A stretch of DNA of 64,000 nt from Basfia succiniciproducens. GTDB lineage: Bacteria > Pseudomonadota > Gammaproteobacteria > Enterobacterales > Pasteurellaceae. This document shows positions 25,467 to 35,306 of this stretch, one piece after another; position 1 is the stretch's first letter; the number at the start of each line of letters is the position of its first letter. The notes beneath the pieces are model-generated. The model had not been told where the DNA came from. It saw only the letters and a list, made by a program, of their open reading frames with translations, and did no database searches. The translations under genes and the position numbers were made by a program. The stretch lies in NCBI RefSeq assembly GCF_011455875.1, contig NZ_CP015031.1, forward strand, positions 1,841,405 to 1,905,404, read 5' to 3'.

Positions 25467-25480
25467 TTTTAACCGCACTT

Positions 25481-25517
25481 AAAGCCGTTCCCAAAAATAG
25501 GAACGGCTTTATTTTTA
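25481..25517 (+). terminator. Rho-independent terminator of the atp operon
   Basis: AAAGCCGTTCC and its exact complement GGAACGGCTTT form an 11-bp stem around CAAAAATA, followed by ATTTTTA. An uptake signal half (ACCGCACTT) sits just upstream at 25472. Confidence 0.9.
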
Positions 25518-25551
25518 GGCGTTTGTTTTCTATTTTTAACAGGAAATTAAT

Positions 25552-26337
25552 ATGCAATACAAAGCCATTTTCAGCGATATAGACGGGACTTTACTGAACA
25601 GCCGGCATCAGATTAGTTCAAAAACCGAATCCGCCATTAAATTAGCCGTTAGCAAAGGTATTCCCTTTATCCCTGTTTCCGCTCGTCCGCCTTATGCTAT
25701 AACCCCTTATACCGAACAGTTACAAACTAACCAAGGAATTATTTGTTACAGCGGCGCGTTGATTTTAGATAAAAATCTGCGGGAACTCTATAGCGTTCAA
25801 ATAGATCAGGCTGATTTAGCGGTGCTTAATCAAATTCTTGCGGATTATCCGCATCTATCTATAAACCATTACGCCGCTTTAGACTGGTTCTCTAATGATT
25901 TGGATAATTATTGGACAAAGCAGGAGGCTGATATTACGGGTTTATTTCCAAAACAAACACCTTCCAACCTCACCAAAGTACATAAAATTTTAGTAATGGG
26001 CGAGGCGGATAAAATTAAACCCCTTGAGCAAAAACTTAAACAAAAATTACCGCACTTGAGCATTCATCTTTCTAAACCCGAATATATTGAAATCATGAAC
26101 AAAGCGGCAACCAAAGCGAAGGCTATCGGTTTTATGGAACGGCATTTACATGTTAGTGCCGATGAAGTAATTGCTTTCGGCGATAACTTCAACGATTTGG
26201 ATATGCTTGAATACGCGGGTTTAAGTGTTGCTATGGGCAATGCGCCAGACGAAATCAAACAAGTTGCCAAAAAAGTGACGGCAAGTAATGATGAAGACGG
26301 AATCGCATTAGTACTAAATGAAATATTTAACCTTTAA
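25552..26337 (+). CDS. Cof-type HAD-superfamily sugar-phosphatase
   Basis: Predicted Mg-dependent phosphatase of the Cof/YidA class (HAD IIB), 261 residues. Motif I FSDIDGTLL gives the nucleophile Asp9 and Asp11; motif IV GDNFNDLDML near 207 supplies metal ligands; Lys in KAIGF near 190 fits motif III. Substrate unknown; relatives dephosphorylate sugar phosphates or flavin/pyridoxal phosphates. It has its own ATG with an AGGAA ribosome site after the atp terminator. Confidence 0.85.
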   Translation: MQYKAIFSDIDGTLLNSRHQISSKTESAIKLAVSKGIPFIPVSARPPYAITPYTEQLQTNQGIICYSGALILDKNLRELYSVQIDQADLAVLNQILADYPHLSINHYAALDWFSNDLDNYWTKQEADITGLFPKQTPSNLTKVHKILVMGEADKIKPLEQKLKQKLPHLSIHLSKPEYIEIMNKAATKAKAIGFMERHLHVSADEVIAFGDNFNDLDMLEYAGLSVAMGNAPDEIKQVAKKVTASNDEDGIALVLNEIFNL

Positions 26338-26362
26338 CTTCTTTTTAAAAAAGAATCTTTAT

Positions 26363-27079
26363 ATGTTTTCGAAAATTATCAATACTTTTATTATTTGTTT
26401 CACGCTATGCAGTTGTTCTTTGATTAATAATGCGCTGGAAGAAATGCAGAAAAATATTGATAGCAATCAGCAACAAATAAACAGCATGAAAAAAGTGGCG
26501 ATTATTTATAATGCAAAAGAAATTGAAGCTATTGTTGTAACGCCAGCAAAATATGCGAATAAATCTCCTTTGATCGAATCAATAAAGAAAAATTATGAAA
26601 TAAAAACGCAAAACTATACGTTACAATTTAATGAAAAAGTAAAAGCCGAACAGGAAAAATCTTCTATCAATCAATATTTTGCTCATGAATTGTCAAAAAA
26701 AATAGAACAAGCTGGCTATCAGGTGACTTTAGTTGATAAGGCGGATATGACTAATTTGAATGCATATTTAGCCAAAACGCCAAAAATTGACGGTGTAATT
26801 AAGTTAAATATCATGCTTGGTTATACAAGTCCGGATAATTCATTTTTATTTGAACCTTCCACACTTATTAATTATGAAGTCTATAACAAAACCGCTCAAC
26901 GCTTGAGTCATGGTAAAGTCGGCGCTATCGGCGGCTGGATTAGTGATAAATACATGACTTTTAACGGATTATATGAAGATGCGGACAATGCGCGGGCTAA
27001 ATTGAAAAAATATTTAATGGACAATTTAGATTCAACCGCTCAAGAAATACTAAAAGTGACAGTATCTAATCTTAATTGA
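26363..27079 (+). CDS. Putative lipoprotein of unknown function
   Basis: Not recognised as a named family. From the ATG at 26363 the 238-residue product begins with a short hydrophobic signal (MFSKIINTFIICFTLCSCS) whose LCSC could be a lipobox; the cysteine at -2 is unusual. The mature part is lysine-rich and mixed alpha/beta, with EIEAIVVTPAKYANKS and a C-terminal region GAIGGWISDKY. An alternative start at 26318 would overlap the previous gene and bury the signal peptide, so it is rejected. It is AT-richer than its neighbours and followed by its own terminator, so probably monocistronic. Confidence 0.6.
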   Translation: MFSKIINTFIICFTLCSCSLINNALEEMQKNIDSNQQQINSMKKVAIIYNAKEIEAIVVTPAKYANKSPLIESIKKNYEIKTQNYTLQFNEKVKAEQEKSSINQYFAHELSKKIEQAGYQVTLVDKADMTNLNAYLAKTPKIDGVIKLNIMLGYTSPDNSFLFEPSTLINYEVYNKTAQRLSHGKVGAIGGWISDKYMTFNGLYEDADNARAKLKKYLMDNLDSTAQEILKVTVSNLN

Positions 27080-27107
27080 TAGTTGATTATGTGATAGTAA
27101 AATCACT

Positions 27108-27138
27108 AAAAGTGCGGTAAATTTTACCGCACTTTTTT
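27108..27138 (+). terminator. Inverted uptake-signal terminator after the lipoprotein gene
   Basis: AAAAGTGCGGTAAA at 27108-27121 and its exact complement at 27123-27136, ending in a T run: two facing uptake signals forming a 14-bp stem with a one-base centre. Confidence 0.8.
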
Positions 27139-27155
27139 ATGGTAAGAAATTTATT

Positions 27156-27899
27156 ATGAATCTTAATAACCCAATAAAATCAGGATTTAAATCCGATTTA
27201 AAAAAATCTACAGGTAAATCCGCCTTTTATAACAAAAAAAGAAAAAGTGCGGTGAGTTTTAATCAAAATTCTGTAACCAAAAGACAGAAATCTAAACAGC
27301 TCGCTTTTTCCGAAACGCAGGTCATTCTGTTTAATAAACCTTTTGATGTATTAACGCAATTTACCGATGAAAACGGGCGAGCCACCTTAAAAGACTTTAT
27401 TCATATTCCTGATGTTTATGCGGCGGGACGGCTGGATCGCGATAGCGAGGGGTTACTTATTTTAACGAATAACGGTGAAATCCAGCACCGTTTGGCGGAT
27501 CCTAAATTTAAAATGGAGAAGACTTATTTTGTTCAGGTTGAAGGCGAACCGACGGAAACGGATTTGGCAAAATTACGTCAAGGCGTTGAGCTTAAAGACG
27601 GTATGACCCGTCCGGCAAAAGTGCGGTTGATTGCACAACCCGATTTTATTTGGCAACGCACACCGCCTATTCGAGAAAGAAAATCCATTCCTACCAGTTG
27701 GCTTGAAATAAAAATTAGTGAGGGCAAAAACCGCCAGGTTCGTCGTATGACTGCCAATATCGGCTTTCCTACACTGCGTTTGATTCGCTATGCCGTAAGT
27801 TCATTCACATTGGATAATTTAGCAAACGGAAGTTATCGGCTACTGACCGACAATGAGTTAGAAGGTTTATATAAAACATTAAAATTAACTAAGGAATAA
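27156..27899 (+). CDS. rluE: 23S rRNA pseudouridine(2457) synthase RluE
   Basis: RsuA-family pseudouridine synthase, 247 residues. The catalytic aspartate lies in [13 protein letters not shown] near 88-100; [12 protein letters not shown] and the ENRQVRRM-like GKNRQVRRM motif near 190 are typical. There is no S4 domain; instead there is a basic low-complexity N-terminus of about 50 residues (lysine/serine-rich). Two bases upstream of nudJ, the same pairing as in E. coli. Confidence 0.88.
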   Translation: MNLNNPIKSGFKSDLKKSTGKSAFYNKKRKSAVSFNQNSVTKRQKSKQLAFSETQVILFNKPFDVLTQFTDENGRATLKDFIHIPDVYAAGRLDRDSEGLLILTNNGEIQHRLADPKFKMEKTYFVQVEGEPTETDLAKLRQGVELKDGMTRPAKVRLIAQPDFIWQRTPPIRERKSIPTSWLEIKISEGKNRQVRRMTANIGFPTLRLIRYAVSSFTLDNLANGSYRLLTDNELEGLYKTLKLTKE

Positions 27900-27901
27900 T
27901 T

Positions 27902-28360
27902 ATGCTGAAACCTCATGTAACAATGGCTTGTATTGTGCATTGCAAAGGTAAGTTTTTGTTTGTGGAAGAAATTGAATATGGCAAACGCACCTTAAATCAA
28001 CCGGCCGGGCATCTGGAAGAAAACGAAACCATTCTTGAAGGTGCAAGCCGGGAGCTTTATGAAGAAACGGGTATTCGGGCAAAAATGCAGCATTTAGTGA
28101 AAATTTATCAATGGCACGCACCGCGCAGCCAAAAGGATTATTTACGTTTTGTTTTTGCGCTAGAATTGGATGATTGGGCTGAAATTACTCCGCATGATTC
28201 CGATATTACACAGGGGTTTTGGCTGACTTTAGAAGAATTTAATTATTATATTCGGCAAGAAAACCAATGTGCCCGCAACCCGTTGGTGACAGAGGCCCTT
28301 GAAGATTATTTAGCCGGTTCCCGTTATCCTTTGGATATACTGACTTTATTTAATAATTAA
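27902..28360 (+). CDS. nudJ: Nudix hydrolase NudJ (phosphatase on HMP-PP and nucleotides)
   Basis: Nudix pyrophosphohydrolase, 152 residues, with a complete Nudix box running from GHLEENE through EGASRELYEETGI near 37-59. In E. coli NudJ (YmfB) acts on nucleoside tri/diphosphates and hydroxymethylpyrimidine-PP. Starts two bases after rluE, so probably co-transcribed. Confidence 0.87.
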   Translation: MLKPHVTMACIVHCKGKFLFVEEIEYGKRTLNQPAGHLEENETILEGASRELYEETGIRAKMQHLVKIYQWHAPRSQKDYLRFVFALELDDWAEITPHDSDITQGFWLTLEEFNYYIRQENQCARNPLVTEALEDYLAGSRYPLDILTLFNN

Positions 28361-28370
28361 TAATAAAAAA

Positions 28371-28400
28371 ATAAAAACCCGGCATAAACCGGGTTTTTAT
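28371..28400. terminator. Bidirectional terminator between nudJ and the YagU-family gene
   Basis: ATAAAAACCCGG and its exact complement CCGGGTTTTTAT around CATAAA; T-rich on both strands, between convergent genes. Confidence 0.85.
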
Positions 28401-28427
28401 TGAATGTTAAATCAGCTTTGTTTCTAA

Positions 28428-29063
28428 TTAACGATAAGGTTGATCTAAAGGCACTTCCGCATCAGGTTCGTGCGTGATACGGTTACGTAAATCGCGACGA
28501 ATAACCTCAATTGACCAGAACCAGAATACGTGACCGACGATTTCCGACACGTGTTCGAACCATGGCCATTCGGCTACCGGCGGAGTTAAGCCCATTGCCG
28601 GGAACACAATGTAGTGAACAACAACACAAGCGATTAAACCTGCACCGATACCTTGCCAGAATTTAATTTTAGGAAATACTTCGGCAACTAAGCAATAACC
28701 GATAGCAAATACTAAAGAGAAAGTGATGTGAGTTACGCCAATCCAGTTAAACGCTTGGTCTGCAAACATAAATGCAGGTGCGGTAGGATCGATACCGAAA
28801 ACATCGCGTAAGAAAACGTGCGGTGGGTTTAAGAATGCACGGGAACATTGTTGTAACGCTTGATCCATTACGATTGCACCGGAATTTAGCGCATCTAAAA
28901 CAGGTTGCGGACAAGCTGCCGTAAATAAATCAATTGGACTACGTGGTGGGAATGGGTGTTCTGCACCCCATTTTACGAATGCCGAAATTAAACCGCCGAT
29001 AATACCGGCAAAAATAGCTACGCCATAACGACGACGACCGGGTTGAGTGAATAAGCCTGCCAT
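28428..29063 (-). CDS. YagU-family inner-membrane protein (DUF1440)
   Basis: 211 residues with about four membrane helices, starting [20 protein letters not shown]. It resembles E. coli YagU (DUF1440), an inner-membrane protein linked to acid resistance; function otherwise unknown. Single gene with a terminator immediately downstream and a 167-bp gap to the selB stop upstream that shows no clear signals. Confidence 0.75.
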   Translation of the reverse strand: MAGLFTQPGRRRYGVAIFAGIIGGLISAFVKWGAEHPFPPRSPIDLFTAACPQPVLDALNSGAIVMDQALQQCSRAFLNPPHVFLRDVFGIDPTAPAFMFADQAFNWIGVTHITFSLVFAIGYCLVAEVFPKIKFWQGIGAGLIACVVVHYIVFPAMGLTPPVAEWPWFEHVSEIVGHVFWFWSIEVIRRDLRNRITHEPDAEVPLDQPYR

Positions 29064-29230
29064 ATTAAGCTCCGAGATTAAGAATTAAATTATTTTCAGC
29101 ATTGAACTGAAAAATAGGTTTTTATTTATTATACCCGCACAAAAACTGAGTTAATAAATTGTTGTTAATTTTAAGAGTTGACACGTTTTAGTCAAGTTAT
29201 TTTAGCAGTATTTTAACCTTAAAGTAGTAT

Positions 29231-31090
29231 TTATAAGTCAAAAGCTTCAGTATCTCGCAAAATGTGTATATTACCTTTACGGCGCAAATATCCGCTACGA
29301 TCAAAATATTCCATCAATTGTACGGCTAATTTGCGTCCTATCTGTAATTCGTCACGTAATTGATTAACGGATACGGCTCCATTTTGTTCGATCATTTGTT
29401 TTATTAAACGGGCATAACCGTAAATATGTTCCGTTAAGAAAAAACGATCTTTTACTACCGCCGTTAAAAAACCTAACTTTCCTGCTTTATAAAGGAAATT
29501 ACGAATAAGAGTTTCATCAAATCCAAGATTTTGAGCAAGGTCACGTACCCAAAGCGGTTGACCTTTTTGTTTTTCAAACTCATCCAGTACTAGTTGCCAT
29601 AATCCGCGTTCTTCCGTTGAAAATTGGATTTTATGTTCCGCCAAATGCAGCCAACCGCGGGTTTGTTGTAATTTTCCCTGTTCAAGTAATTCATCAATAA
29701 AATGATAAATTAATTTTTCCGGTTGGTTCAGAGCCGCAATGCGGTATAACCGGGCTTTTCCCAAACCTAACTGATCTTCGTGTTGATCATGATAAAACGA
29801 AAGTGCGGTCAAAATTTTATGATTTTGCCGGTGTTGATAATTTTGATTAAAACACCAATGCTGGAATCTAATATCATTATTTTTATTAATAATTTCATTA
29901 AGTTGTAATTCAGTAAGTTGTTCTATCCAGGTAATTGCCCGGGCTTCTACCGCTTTATCCTGCAAATACAGACCAATGCGCTCATCAGCCGAATGAGCCT
30001 GGTGTAATTGTGCCAGCCACTGCAGACGTTGTTCCGAACGTTTATGCCGCTTAGGCGAATTAATTTCCAATACTTTACCGCCGCCCACAAGCTGTTTGGC
30101 ATCTCCGCTACGTAATATTATTCGATCTCCATAAGCTAAAAATAAGGGGTTATCTAAAATTAATTCGGCGAAAGTTTGTTGTCCCGGATAAAGTGCTTTT
30201 TCTGTTAATAGGGCTAGTTTGCCTGTTGTACGAGACGCGGCGTGATAAACGTGTACCGGCTGATTTTCCGTTAAGTATGTTTCAGCAGTAAGTTGAATTG
30301 TAAAGCGTTCCATCGGCTCAAAGGGGGCTTGCGAAAAAAACCAATCACCCCGTTCAATCTGGGTTCGGTCTAAATCCGCATTAATATTCAATGCTAAACG
30401 CTGGCCGGCAAGTCCTTCGGTATTTTGCCGGTTTTGCGCATGAATATTTTTCACCCGTACTTTCCCGCCGTTAGACAGATAAAGCTCGTCATCAATTTTC
30501 ACTTTACCGCTAAATGCCGTGCCCGTGACCACAGTTCCCGCTCCTTTCACGGTGAAAATACGGTCAATGGCATAACGAAAGGGTTTATCTTTATCCGCAG
30601 GATTTGGAAGTGCGGTTAAAAATTCCCGTAATTCCGCTATGCCCCGCCCGTTGACGGCGGAGGTGACAAAAAAGGGGCTTTCTGCTAAAAAAGGGTAATC
30701 TGTCAGAATTTTAGCTTTAAGTTCGTCAATTTTAGCTGAACTTGCACGATCGGCTTTGCTGATTACCACTATTATTTTATCAATTTGTAACAAGCGCAAA
30801 ATGGCTAAATGTTCTTTCGTTTGCGCCTGAATGCCTTCATCCGCCGCCACAATCAACATGGCATAATGGATACCGCCTAACCCAGCCAGCATATTTGCTA
30901 AAAACTTTTCATGGCCGGGCACATCAATAAATCCGAGGATTTTATCTCCCACCGGCAAATAGGCATAACCTAAATCGATGGTCATCCCACGTTTTTTTTC
31001 CTCGGGCAAATGAGCTGTGTTCGTACCGGTTAAGGCTTGTAAAAGAGCGGTTTTTCCGTGGTCAACATGACCGGATGTGACAATAATCAT
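29231..31090 (-). CDS. selB: Selenocysteine-specific elongation factor SelB
   Basis: GTPase that brings Sec-tRNA(Sec) to UGA codons marked by a SECIS element. 619 residues. The G1 motif GHVDHGKT is at 7-14, DVPGHE near 57-62 and SKAD near 111-114. The C-terminal third is a chain of winged-helix domains that bind SECIS RNA. Starts one base after the selA stop, so selA-selB form one operon; selC lies just upstream on the other strand. Confidence 0.96.
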   Translation of the reverse strand: MIIVTSGHVDHGKTALLQALTGTNTAHLPEEKKRGMTIDLGYAYLPVGDKILGFIDVPGHEKFLANMLAGLGGIHYAMLIVAADEGIQAQTKEHLAILRLLQIDKIIVVISKADRASSAKIDELKAKILTDYPFLAESPFFVTSAVNGRGIAELREFLTALPNPADKDKPFRYAIDRIFTVKGAGTVVTGTAFSGKVKIDDELYLSNGGKVRVKNIHAQNRQNTEGLAGQRLALNINADLDRTQIERGDWFFSQAPFEPMERFTIQLTAETYLTENQPVHVYHAASRTTGKLALLTEKALYPGQQTFAELILDNPLFLAYGDRIILRSGDAKQLVGGGKVLEINSPKRHKRSEQRLQWLAQLHQAHSADERIGLYLQDKAVEARAITWIEQLTELQLNEIINKNNDIRFQHWCFNQNYQHRQNHKILTALSFYHDQHEDQLGLGKARLYRIAALNQPEKLIYHFIDELLEQGKLQQTRGWLHLAEHKIQFSTEERGLWQLVLDEFEKQKGQPLWVRDLAQNLGFDETLIRNFLYKAGKLGFLTAVVKDRFFLTEHIYGYARLIKQMIEQNGAVSVNQLRDELQIGRKLAVQLMEYFDRSGYLRRKGNIHILRDTEAFDL

Positions 31091-31091
31091 C

Positions 31092-32489
31092 TTATTGGTC
31101 CTGATTTAGTTCTTCTAGGGTTATAAGCAAGGTTTCAATAGCCGTAACAGAACGCAAATCCAGCCGGATTTTGTTGTTTTCTACCCGTGCTATAATCGGG
31201 GTTGAAAGTTTTTTGAAACGGGCTAAAAGTGCGGTCAATTTTTCCGAATTTTTTTCGGCAATAGTCACTGCAATAGAGGGAATTTTTGCCATAGGTTGCG
31301 AACCGCTACCTATTTGCGCCGAACTTGATTCGATTTGCAGTAAAAAATCATCTTTCAGTAAATTTTCCAGTTTTGCTTTTAATTGTTCCGCTTGCTGCCT
31401 TAATTGTTCGAGCGGTTGCGTAAGTAAACGCAAACTTGTGAGTTTTTCCGTTAATTTTTCCGGTTGCAGATATAAACGCAAAGTGGCTTCCAGAGCAGCC
31501 AGAATCACTTTATCGCAACGTAAAACCCGTTTTAACGGATGAGATTGTAACTGTTGAATCAGTTCTTTTTTTCCAACAATAATTCCCGCCTGCGGGCCGC
31601 CCAGCAGTTTATCGCCGGAAAAGGAGATTAAATCCGCTCCTTGTACTAATTTTTCCTGCACCGTAGGTTCTTTTGGCAAATCGTAGCGGGATAAATCCGT
31701 CAGTGCGCCGCTGCCAAGATCGGTAACCACGGGAATATTGAATTCTTTACCTAATTCCACTAATTCCTGTTCGCTTACTTCGCAGGTAAAACCGCAAATC
31801 TGATAGTTACTGCTGTGAACTTTCATTAACAATGCGGTATTTTCATTGATTGCCCGGCGATAATCGTTTAAATGAGTACGGTTTGTAGTGCCGACTTCCA
31901 CCAGTTTGCAACCCGCCTGCGCCATAATATCGGGAATGCGGAAAGCCCCGCCGATTTCAATTAATTCTCCGCGGGAAATAATCACTTCCTTGCCTTGGGC
32001 AAAAGTTGCCAGCATTAACAGCACCGCCGCGGCATTATTATTCACCACACAGGCTGCCTGTGCGCCGGTGAGTTCATGTAATAATTCGCTGACATAATTA
32101 TCTCGATGGCTGCGTTTGCCCGCCTCTAAATCGTATTCTAACGCCACATTTTGGCGCATAGCGGTCAGCGCCGCCTGTTGTGCGGATTGCGCCCACAAGG
32201 CGCGCCCTAAATTAGTATGCAGCACCGTACCCGTCAGGTTATGAACGGATTTTATTTTAACTTGCTGTTGGTTGGCTAAATAGCGGTTAACTTCGGCGAT
32301 TGTATGGTTAAAGTCCGTGAAAAAGTGCGGTAATTTTTTTTCAATTTTTATTTTTTCACGGGCTTGAGCGAGTAGATGACGGCAACAATTCACTACCGCG
32401 CTATGTCCAAATTCAGTTACAAGCTGTTCGCCTTGAGGAGTTTTGAGAATTTTATCCACAGAGGGCAACTGTTGAAAAAGTGCGGTCAT
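31092..32489 (-). CDS. selA: L-seryl-tRNA(Sec) selenium transferase SelA
   Basis: PLP enzyme converting Ser-tRNA(Sec) to Sec-tRNA(Sec) with selenophosphate. 465 residues; the PLP lysine is Lys294 in [13 protein letters not shown] (Lys295 in E. coli). ATG preceded by AAAGGA on the minus strand. An uptake signal core overlaps the first codons (about 32477). Confidence 0.96.
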   Translation of the reverse strand: MTALFQQLPSVDKILKTPQGEQLVTEFGHSAVVNCCRHLLAQAREKIKIEKKLPHFFTDFNHTIAEVNRYLANQQQVKIKSVHNLTGTVLHTNLGRALWAQSAQQAALTAMRQNVALEYDLEAGKRSHRDNYVSELLHELTGAQAACVVNNNAAAVLLMLATFAQGKEVIISRGELIEIGGAFRIPDIMAQAGCKLVEVGTTNRTHLNDYRRAINENTALLMKVHSSNYQICGFTCEVSEQELVELGKEFNIPVVTDLGSGALTDLSRYDLPKEPTVQEKLVQGADLISFSGDKLLGGPQAGIIVGKKELIQQLQSHPLKRVLRCDKVILAALEATLRLYLQPEKLTEKLTSLRLLTQPLEQLRQQAEQLKAKLENLLKDDFLLQIESSSAQIGSGSQPMAKIPSIAVTIAEKNSEKLTALLARFKKLSTPIIARVENNKIRLDLRSVTAIETLLITLEELNQDQ

Positions 32490-32570
32490 TTTTTTTCCTT
32501 TTTTGTTTCAGAAACGAATGTTTGTATTTTAAGTTGTATTTTACAATTAAGCTATCCCGGATTTTATTCC

Positions 32571-32599
32571 TTGAATAATAGAATAATTTAAGCTAAAGT
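32571..32599 (+). promoter_or_regulatory. Putative promoter of selC
   Basis: TTGAAT (32571-32576), a 17-bp spacer and TAAAGT (32594-32599), with a predicted start about eight bases before the tRNA. The remaining gap between the selA start (32489) and here shows no other feature. Confidence 0.45.
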
Positions 32600-32613
32600 T
32601 TTCAACGCAATCC

Positions 32614-32708
32614 GGAAGGTCGTCGTGTCCGGTGATGCGGCAGGACTTCAAATCCTGTTAGGGCTGCCAGCAGTCCTGGGTGGGTTCGACTCCCATGACC
32701 TTCCGCCA
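32614..32708 (+). tRNA. selC: tRNA-Sec (UCA anticodon)
   Basis: 95-nt selenocysteine tRNA with encoded CCA. It has the diagnostic eight-bp acceptor stem (GGAAGGTC with GACCTTCC), an anticodon stem-loop GGACTTCAAATCC carrying TCA at 32648-32650, a long extra arm (TAGGGCTGCCAGCAGTCCT region) and a GGTTCGACTCC T-loop. Discriminator G at 32705. Overall very close to E. coli selC. It reads UGA in selenoprotein mRNAs; no selenoprotein gene was found in the window. Confidence 0.97.
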
Positions 32709-32797
32709 ATTCTTATTTCTTGTCATTAAATTTTTTTCAAAAAATCAGAATAATTATCATTTTAAATAACTTGTTGATTTTACAGGGTTTCTATATT

Positions 32798-32839
32798 TTG
32801 ATATGTATCAAAGCACCGATACTTATTAGGGATTAGACT
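32798..32839 (+). promoter_or_regulatory. Perfect FNR site and -10 element of the dms operon
   Basis: TTGATATGTATCAA at 32798-32811 matches both FNR half-sites exactly. TAGACT at 32834-32839 is a reasonable -10 and puts the FNR centre at -41.5 from a start near 32846, the class II activator position. dmsA begins 25 bases later. This predicts anaerobic induction. Confidence 0.8.
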
Positions 32840-32870
32840 AAAAAAGATTCTAGTCTGTGTGGGGTGTTAT

Positions 32871-35297
32871 ATGGGAAATTCTAATCCTGATTTAAATCGT
32901 CGTCGTTTTTTAAAAAACACATCGGCAGTAAGCGTAGGTGTTGCCGCCTCAAGTCTGTCACTTCCTTTTTCTTCAAAAGCCGATACGATTCCTGTTAAAA
33001 ATATGCAGGATGATAAAGTGGTTTGGTCTTTGTGTTCGGTAAACTGCGGTAGCCGTTGCGCTTTACGTTTGCATATAAGAAATGATGAGGTGTATTGGGT
33101 TGAAACGGATAATACGGGGAATGACGAATACGGCGATCATCAGGTGCGGGCTTGTTTGCGGGGGCGTTCAATACGTCATCGCATGAATCATCCTGATCGT
33201 TTGAAATATCCGATGAAACGCGTAGGTAAACGTGGGGAAGGAAAATTCCAACGGATTAGTTGGGAAGAAGCGCTGGATACTATCGCCGATAATCTTAAAC
33301 GAATAGTAAAAGATTACGGTAATGAAGCGGTTTATAACAATTACGCTACAGGTATTGTGGGCGGTAATATGACTCGTTCTTCACCCGTTGCTTCATTATT
33401 TACCCGTCTGATGAATTGTTATGGCGGTTCTTTAAGTTTTTACGGTTCATACAGTACAGCTCAAATTTCACGTGCGATGCCCTTTACTTACGGTTCAAAT
33501 GCGGGCAATAGTACATCGGATATTGCTAATTCCAAGTTAGTTGTGTTTTTTGGTAATAACCCGATGGAAACCCGTATGAGCGGTGCCGGGATTACTTATC
33601 ATCTGGAACAGGCGCGCGAGCGTTCTAATGCGAAACTGATTGTAATAGATCCTCGTTATACGGATACCGCAGCAGGTCGCGAAGATGAATGGGTACCGAT
33701 TCGCCCCGGCACGGATGCGGCGTTAGTGGCGGGTATGGCGCATGTGATGATTACGGAAAATCTGGTTGATCAGGCATTTTTAGATAAATATTGCGTAGGT
33801 TACGATGAAAAAACTTTACCGGCTTCCGCGCCCGCTAACGGTCATTACAAAGCCTATATTTTAGGGCAAGGCGATGACGGCGTTGAGAAAACACCGGAAT
33901 GGGCGGCCAAAGTCACAGGTATTCCGGCGGCTAAAATTATTCGTTTAGCCCGGGAAATCGGCACAACCAAACCTTGTTATATTGCTCAAGGTTGGGGTGT
34001 TCAGCGTCAATCTAATGGCGAACTGGCTTGCCGCGCAGTGGCAATGTTAGCGATTTTAACCGGCAATGTTGGAATTAGCGGCGGTAATTCCGGTGCCCGT
34101 GAAGGTTCTTTCTATCCGCCGATTCAACGTTTGCCGGTATTGGAAAATCCGGTAAAAGCAAAAATTTCCGTTTTTTCCTGGACGGATGCTATTGATCACG
34201 GCGCAGAGATGACGGCCTTAAAAGACGGCGTGCAAGGAAAAGATAAGCTGGATGTACCGATTAAATTTATGTGGAATTATGCGGGTAACTGTATCACTAA
34301 TCAACATAGCGATATTAATCGTACCCATGAAATTCTGCAAGATGACAAAAAATGCGAAATGATCGTAGTGGTTGAAAATTTCATGACGGATTCAGCCAAA
34401 TATGCGGATATTTTGTTGCCCGATTTAATGACTACGGAGCAGGAAGATATTGTGCCGAATGACTATGCCGGAAATATGGGCTATTTGATTTTTGGTCAGC
34501 CGGCCACTTCCGCTAAATTTGAACGTCGCGGTATTTATGACATTTGCTGTGAAATCGCTAAACGTTTAGGGCAAGAGGTTTACGATAAATTCACGGAAGG
34601 CGGCAGAACGCAGGAACAATGGTTACAGTTCTTGTATAGCCAAATGCAGGCAAAAGACGCTGACCTGCCAAGCTATGATCAGCTTAAACAAATGGGCGTG
34701 TATAAACGTAAAGATCCCGACGGCCATTTTGTAGCTTATAAAGAATTCCGTGAAAATCCGGAAGCTAACCCACTAAAAACACCTTCGGGTAAAATTGAAA
34801 TTTATTCCGAACGACTTGCGAAAATTGCCTCAACTTGGGAATTAAAAGAAGATGAGGTGATTCATCCGTTACCCATTTATCACAGCGGTTTCAATGGATG
34901 GGATGATCCGAAACGGGAAAAATATCCATTCCAATTGGTGAGTTTCCACTATAAGTCCCGTACTCATTCCACTTACGGCAATATTGATATTTTGGAAGCC
35001 TCCTGCCCGCAGGAAATGTGGATAAATCCTGTTGATGCACAACGGTTAATGTTAACGGACGGGGAAACGGTTCGTGTATTTAATGAATTAGGCGAAACCC
35101 GCATTCCGGTAAAAATCACCCCTCGCATTATGCCGGGCGTATTGGGAATGGGACAGGGCGCATGGCATAAAGCCAATATGCTTGGCGATAAAGTGGATCA
35201 TAACGGTTGCGTTAATGTTCTCACGACTTTACGCCCGTCCCCGCTGGCAAAAGGGAACCCGCAACATTCTAACCTGGTTCAAGTGGAAAAATTATAG
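32871..35297 (+). CDS. dmsA: Anaerobic DMSO reductase catalytic subunit DmsA
   Basis: Molybdenum bis-MGD reductase of dimethyl sulfoxide and related S/N-oxides. 808 residues from the ATG at 32871. Twin-arginine signal NRRRFLKN near 8-15 with cleavage near SSKADT. The N-terminal [4Fe-4S] site CSVNCGSRC is followed by CLRGRS, and the C-terminal molydopterin-dinucleotide-binding domain ends near HSNLVQVEKL. The GTG at 32859 adds four residues in front and overlaps the likely ribosome site, so the ATG is preferred. First gene of dmsABC. Confidence 0.94.
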   Translation: MGNSNPDLNRRRFLKNTSAVSVGVAASSLSLPFSSKADTIPVKNMQDDKVVWSLCSVNCGSRCALRLHIRNDEVYWVETDNTGNDEYGDHQVRACLRGRSIRHRMNHPDRLKYPMKRVGKRGEGKFQRISWEEALDTIADNLKRIVKDYGNEAVYNNYATGIVGGNMTRSSPVASLFTRLMNCYGGSLSFYGSYSTAQISRAMPFTYGSNAGNSTSDIANSKLVVFFGNNPMETRMSGAGITYHLEQARERSNAKLIVIDPRYTDTAAGREDEWVPIRPGTDAALVAGMAHVMITENLVDQAFLDKYCVGYDEKTLPASAPANGHYKAYILGQGDDGVEKTPEWAAKVTGIPAAKIIRLAREIGTTKPCYIAQGWGVQRQSNGELACRAVAMLAILTGNVGISGGNSGAREGSFYPPIQRLPVLENPVKAKISVFSWTDAIDHGAEMTALKDGVQGKDKLDVPIKFMWNYAGNCITNQHSDINRTHEILQDDKKCEMIVVVENFMTDSAKYADILLPDLMTTEQEDIVPNDYAGNMGYLIFGQPATSAKFERRGIYDICCEIAKRLGQEVYDKFTEGGRTQEQWLQFLYSQMQAKDADLPSYDQLKQMGVYKRKDPDGHFVAYKEFRENPEANPLKTPSGKIEIYSERLAKIASTWELKEDEVIHPLPIYHSGFNGWDDPKREKYPFQLVSFHYKSRTHSTYGNIDILEASCPQEMWINPVDAQRLMLTDGETVRVFNELGETRIPVKITPRIMPGVLGMGQGAWHKANMLGDKVDHNGCVNVLTTLRPSPLAKGNPQHSNLVQVEKL

Positions 35298-35306
35298 GAG
35301 TGAGCT

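Noticed and set aside
32859-32870. GTG at 32859 as dmsA start.
   Set aside because: It adds only MGCY before the normal Tat-signal start and overlaps the likely ribosome site; ATG 32871 is better.
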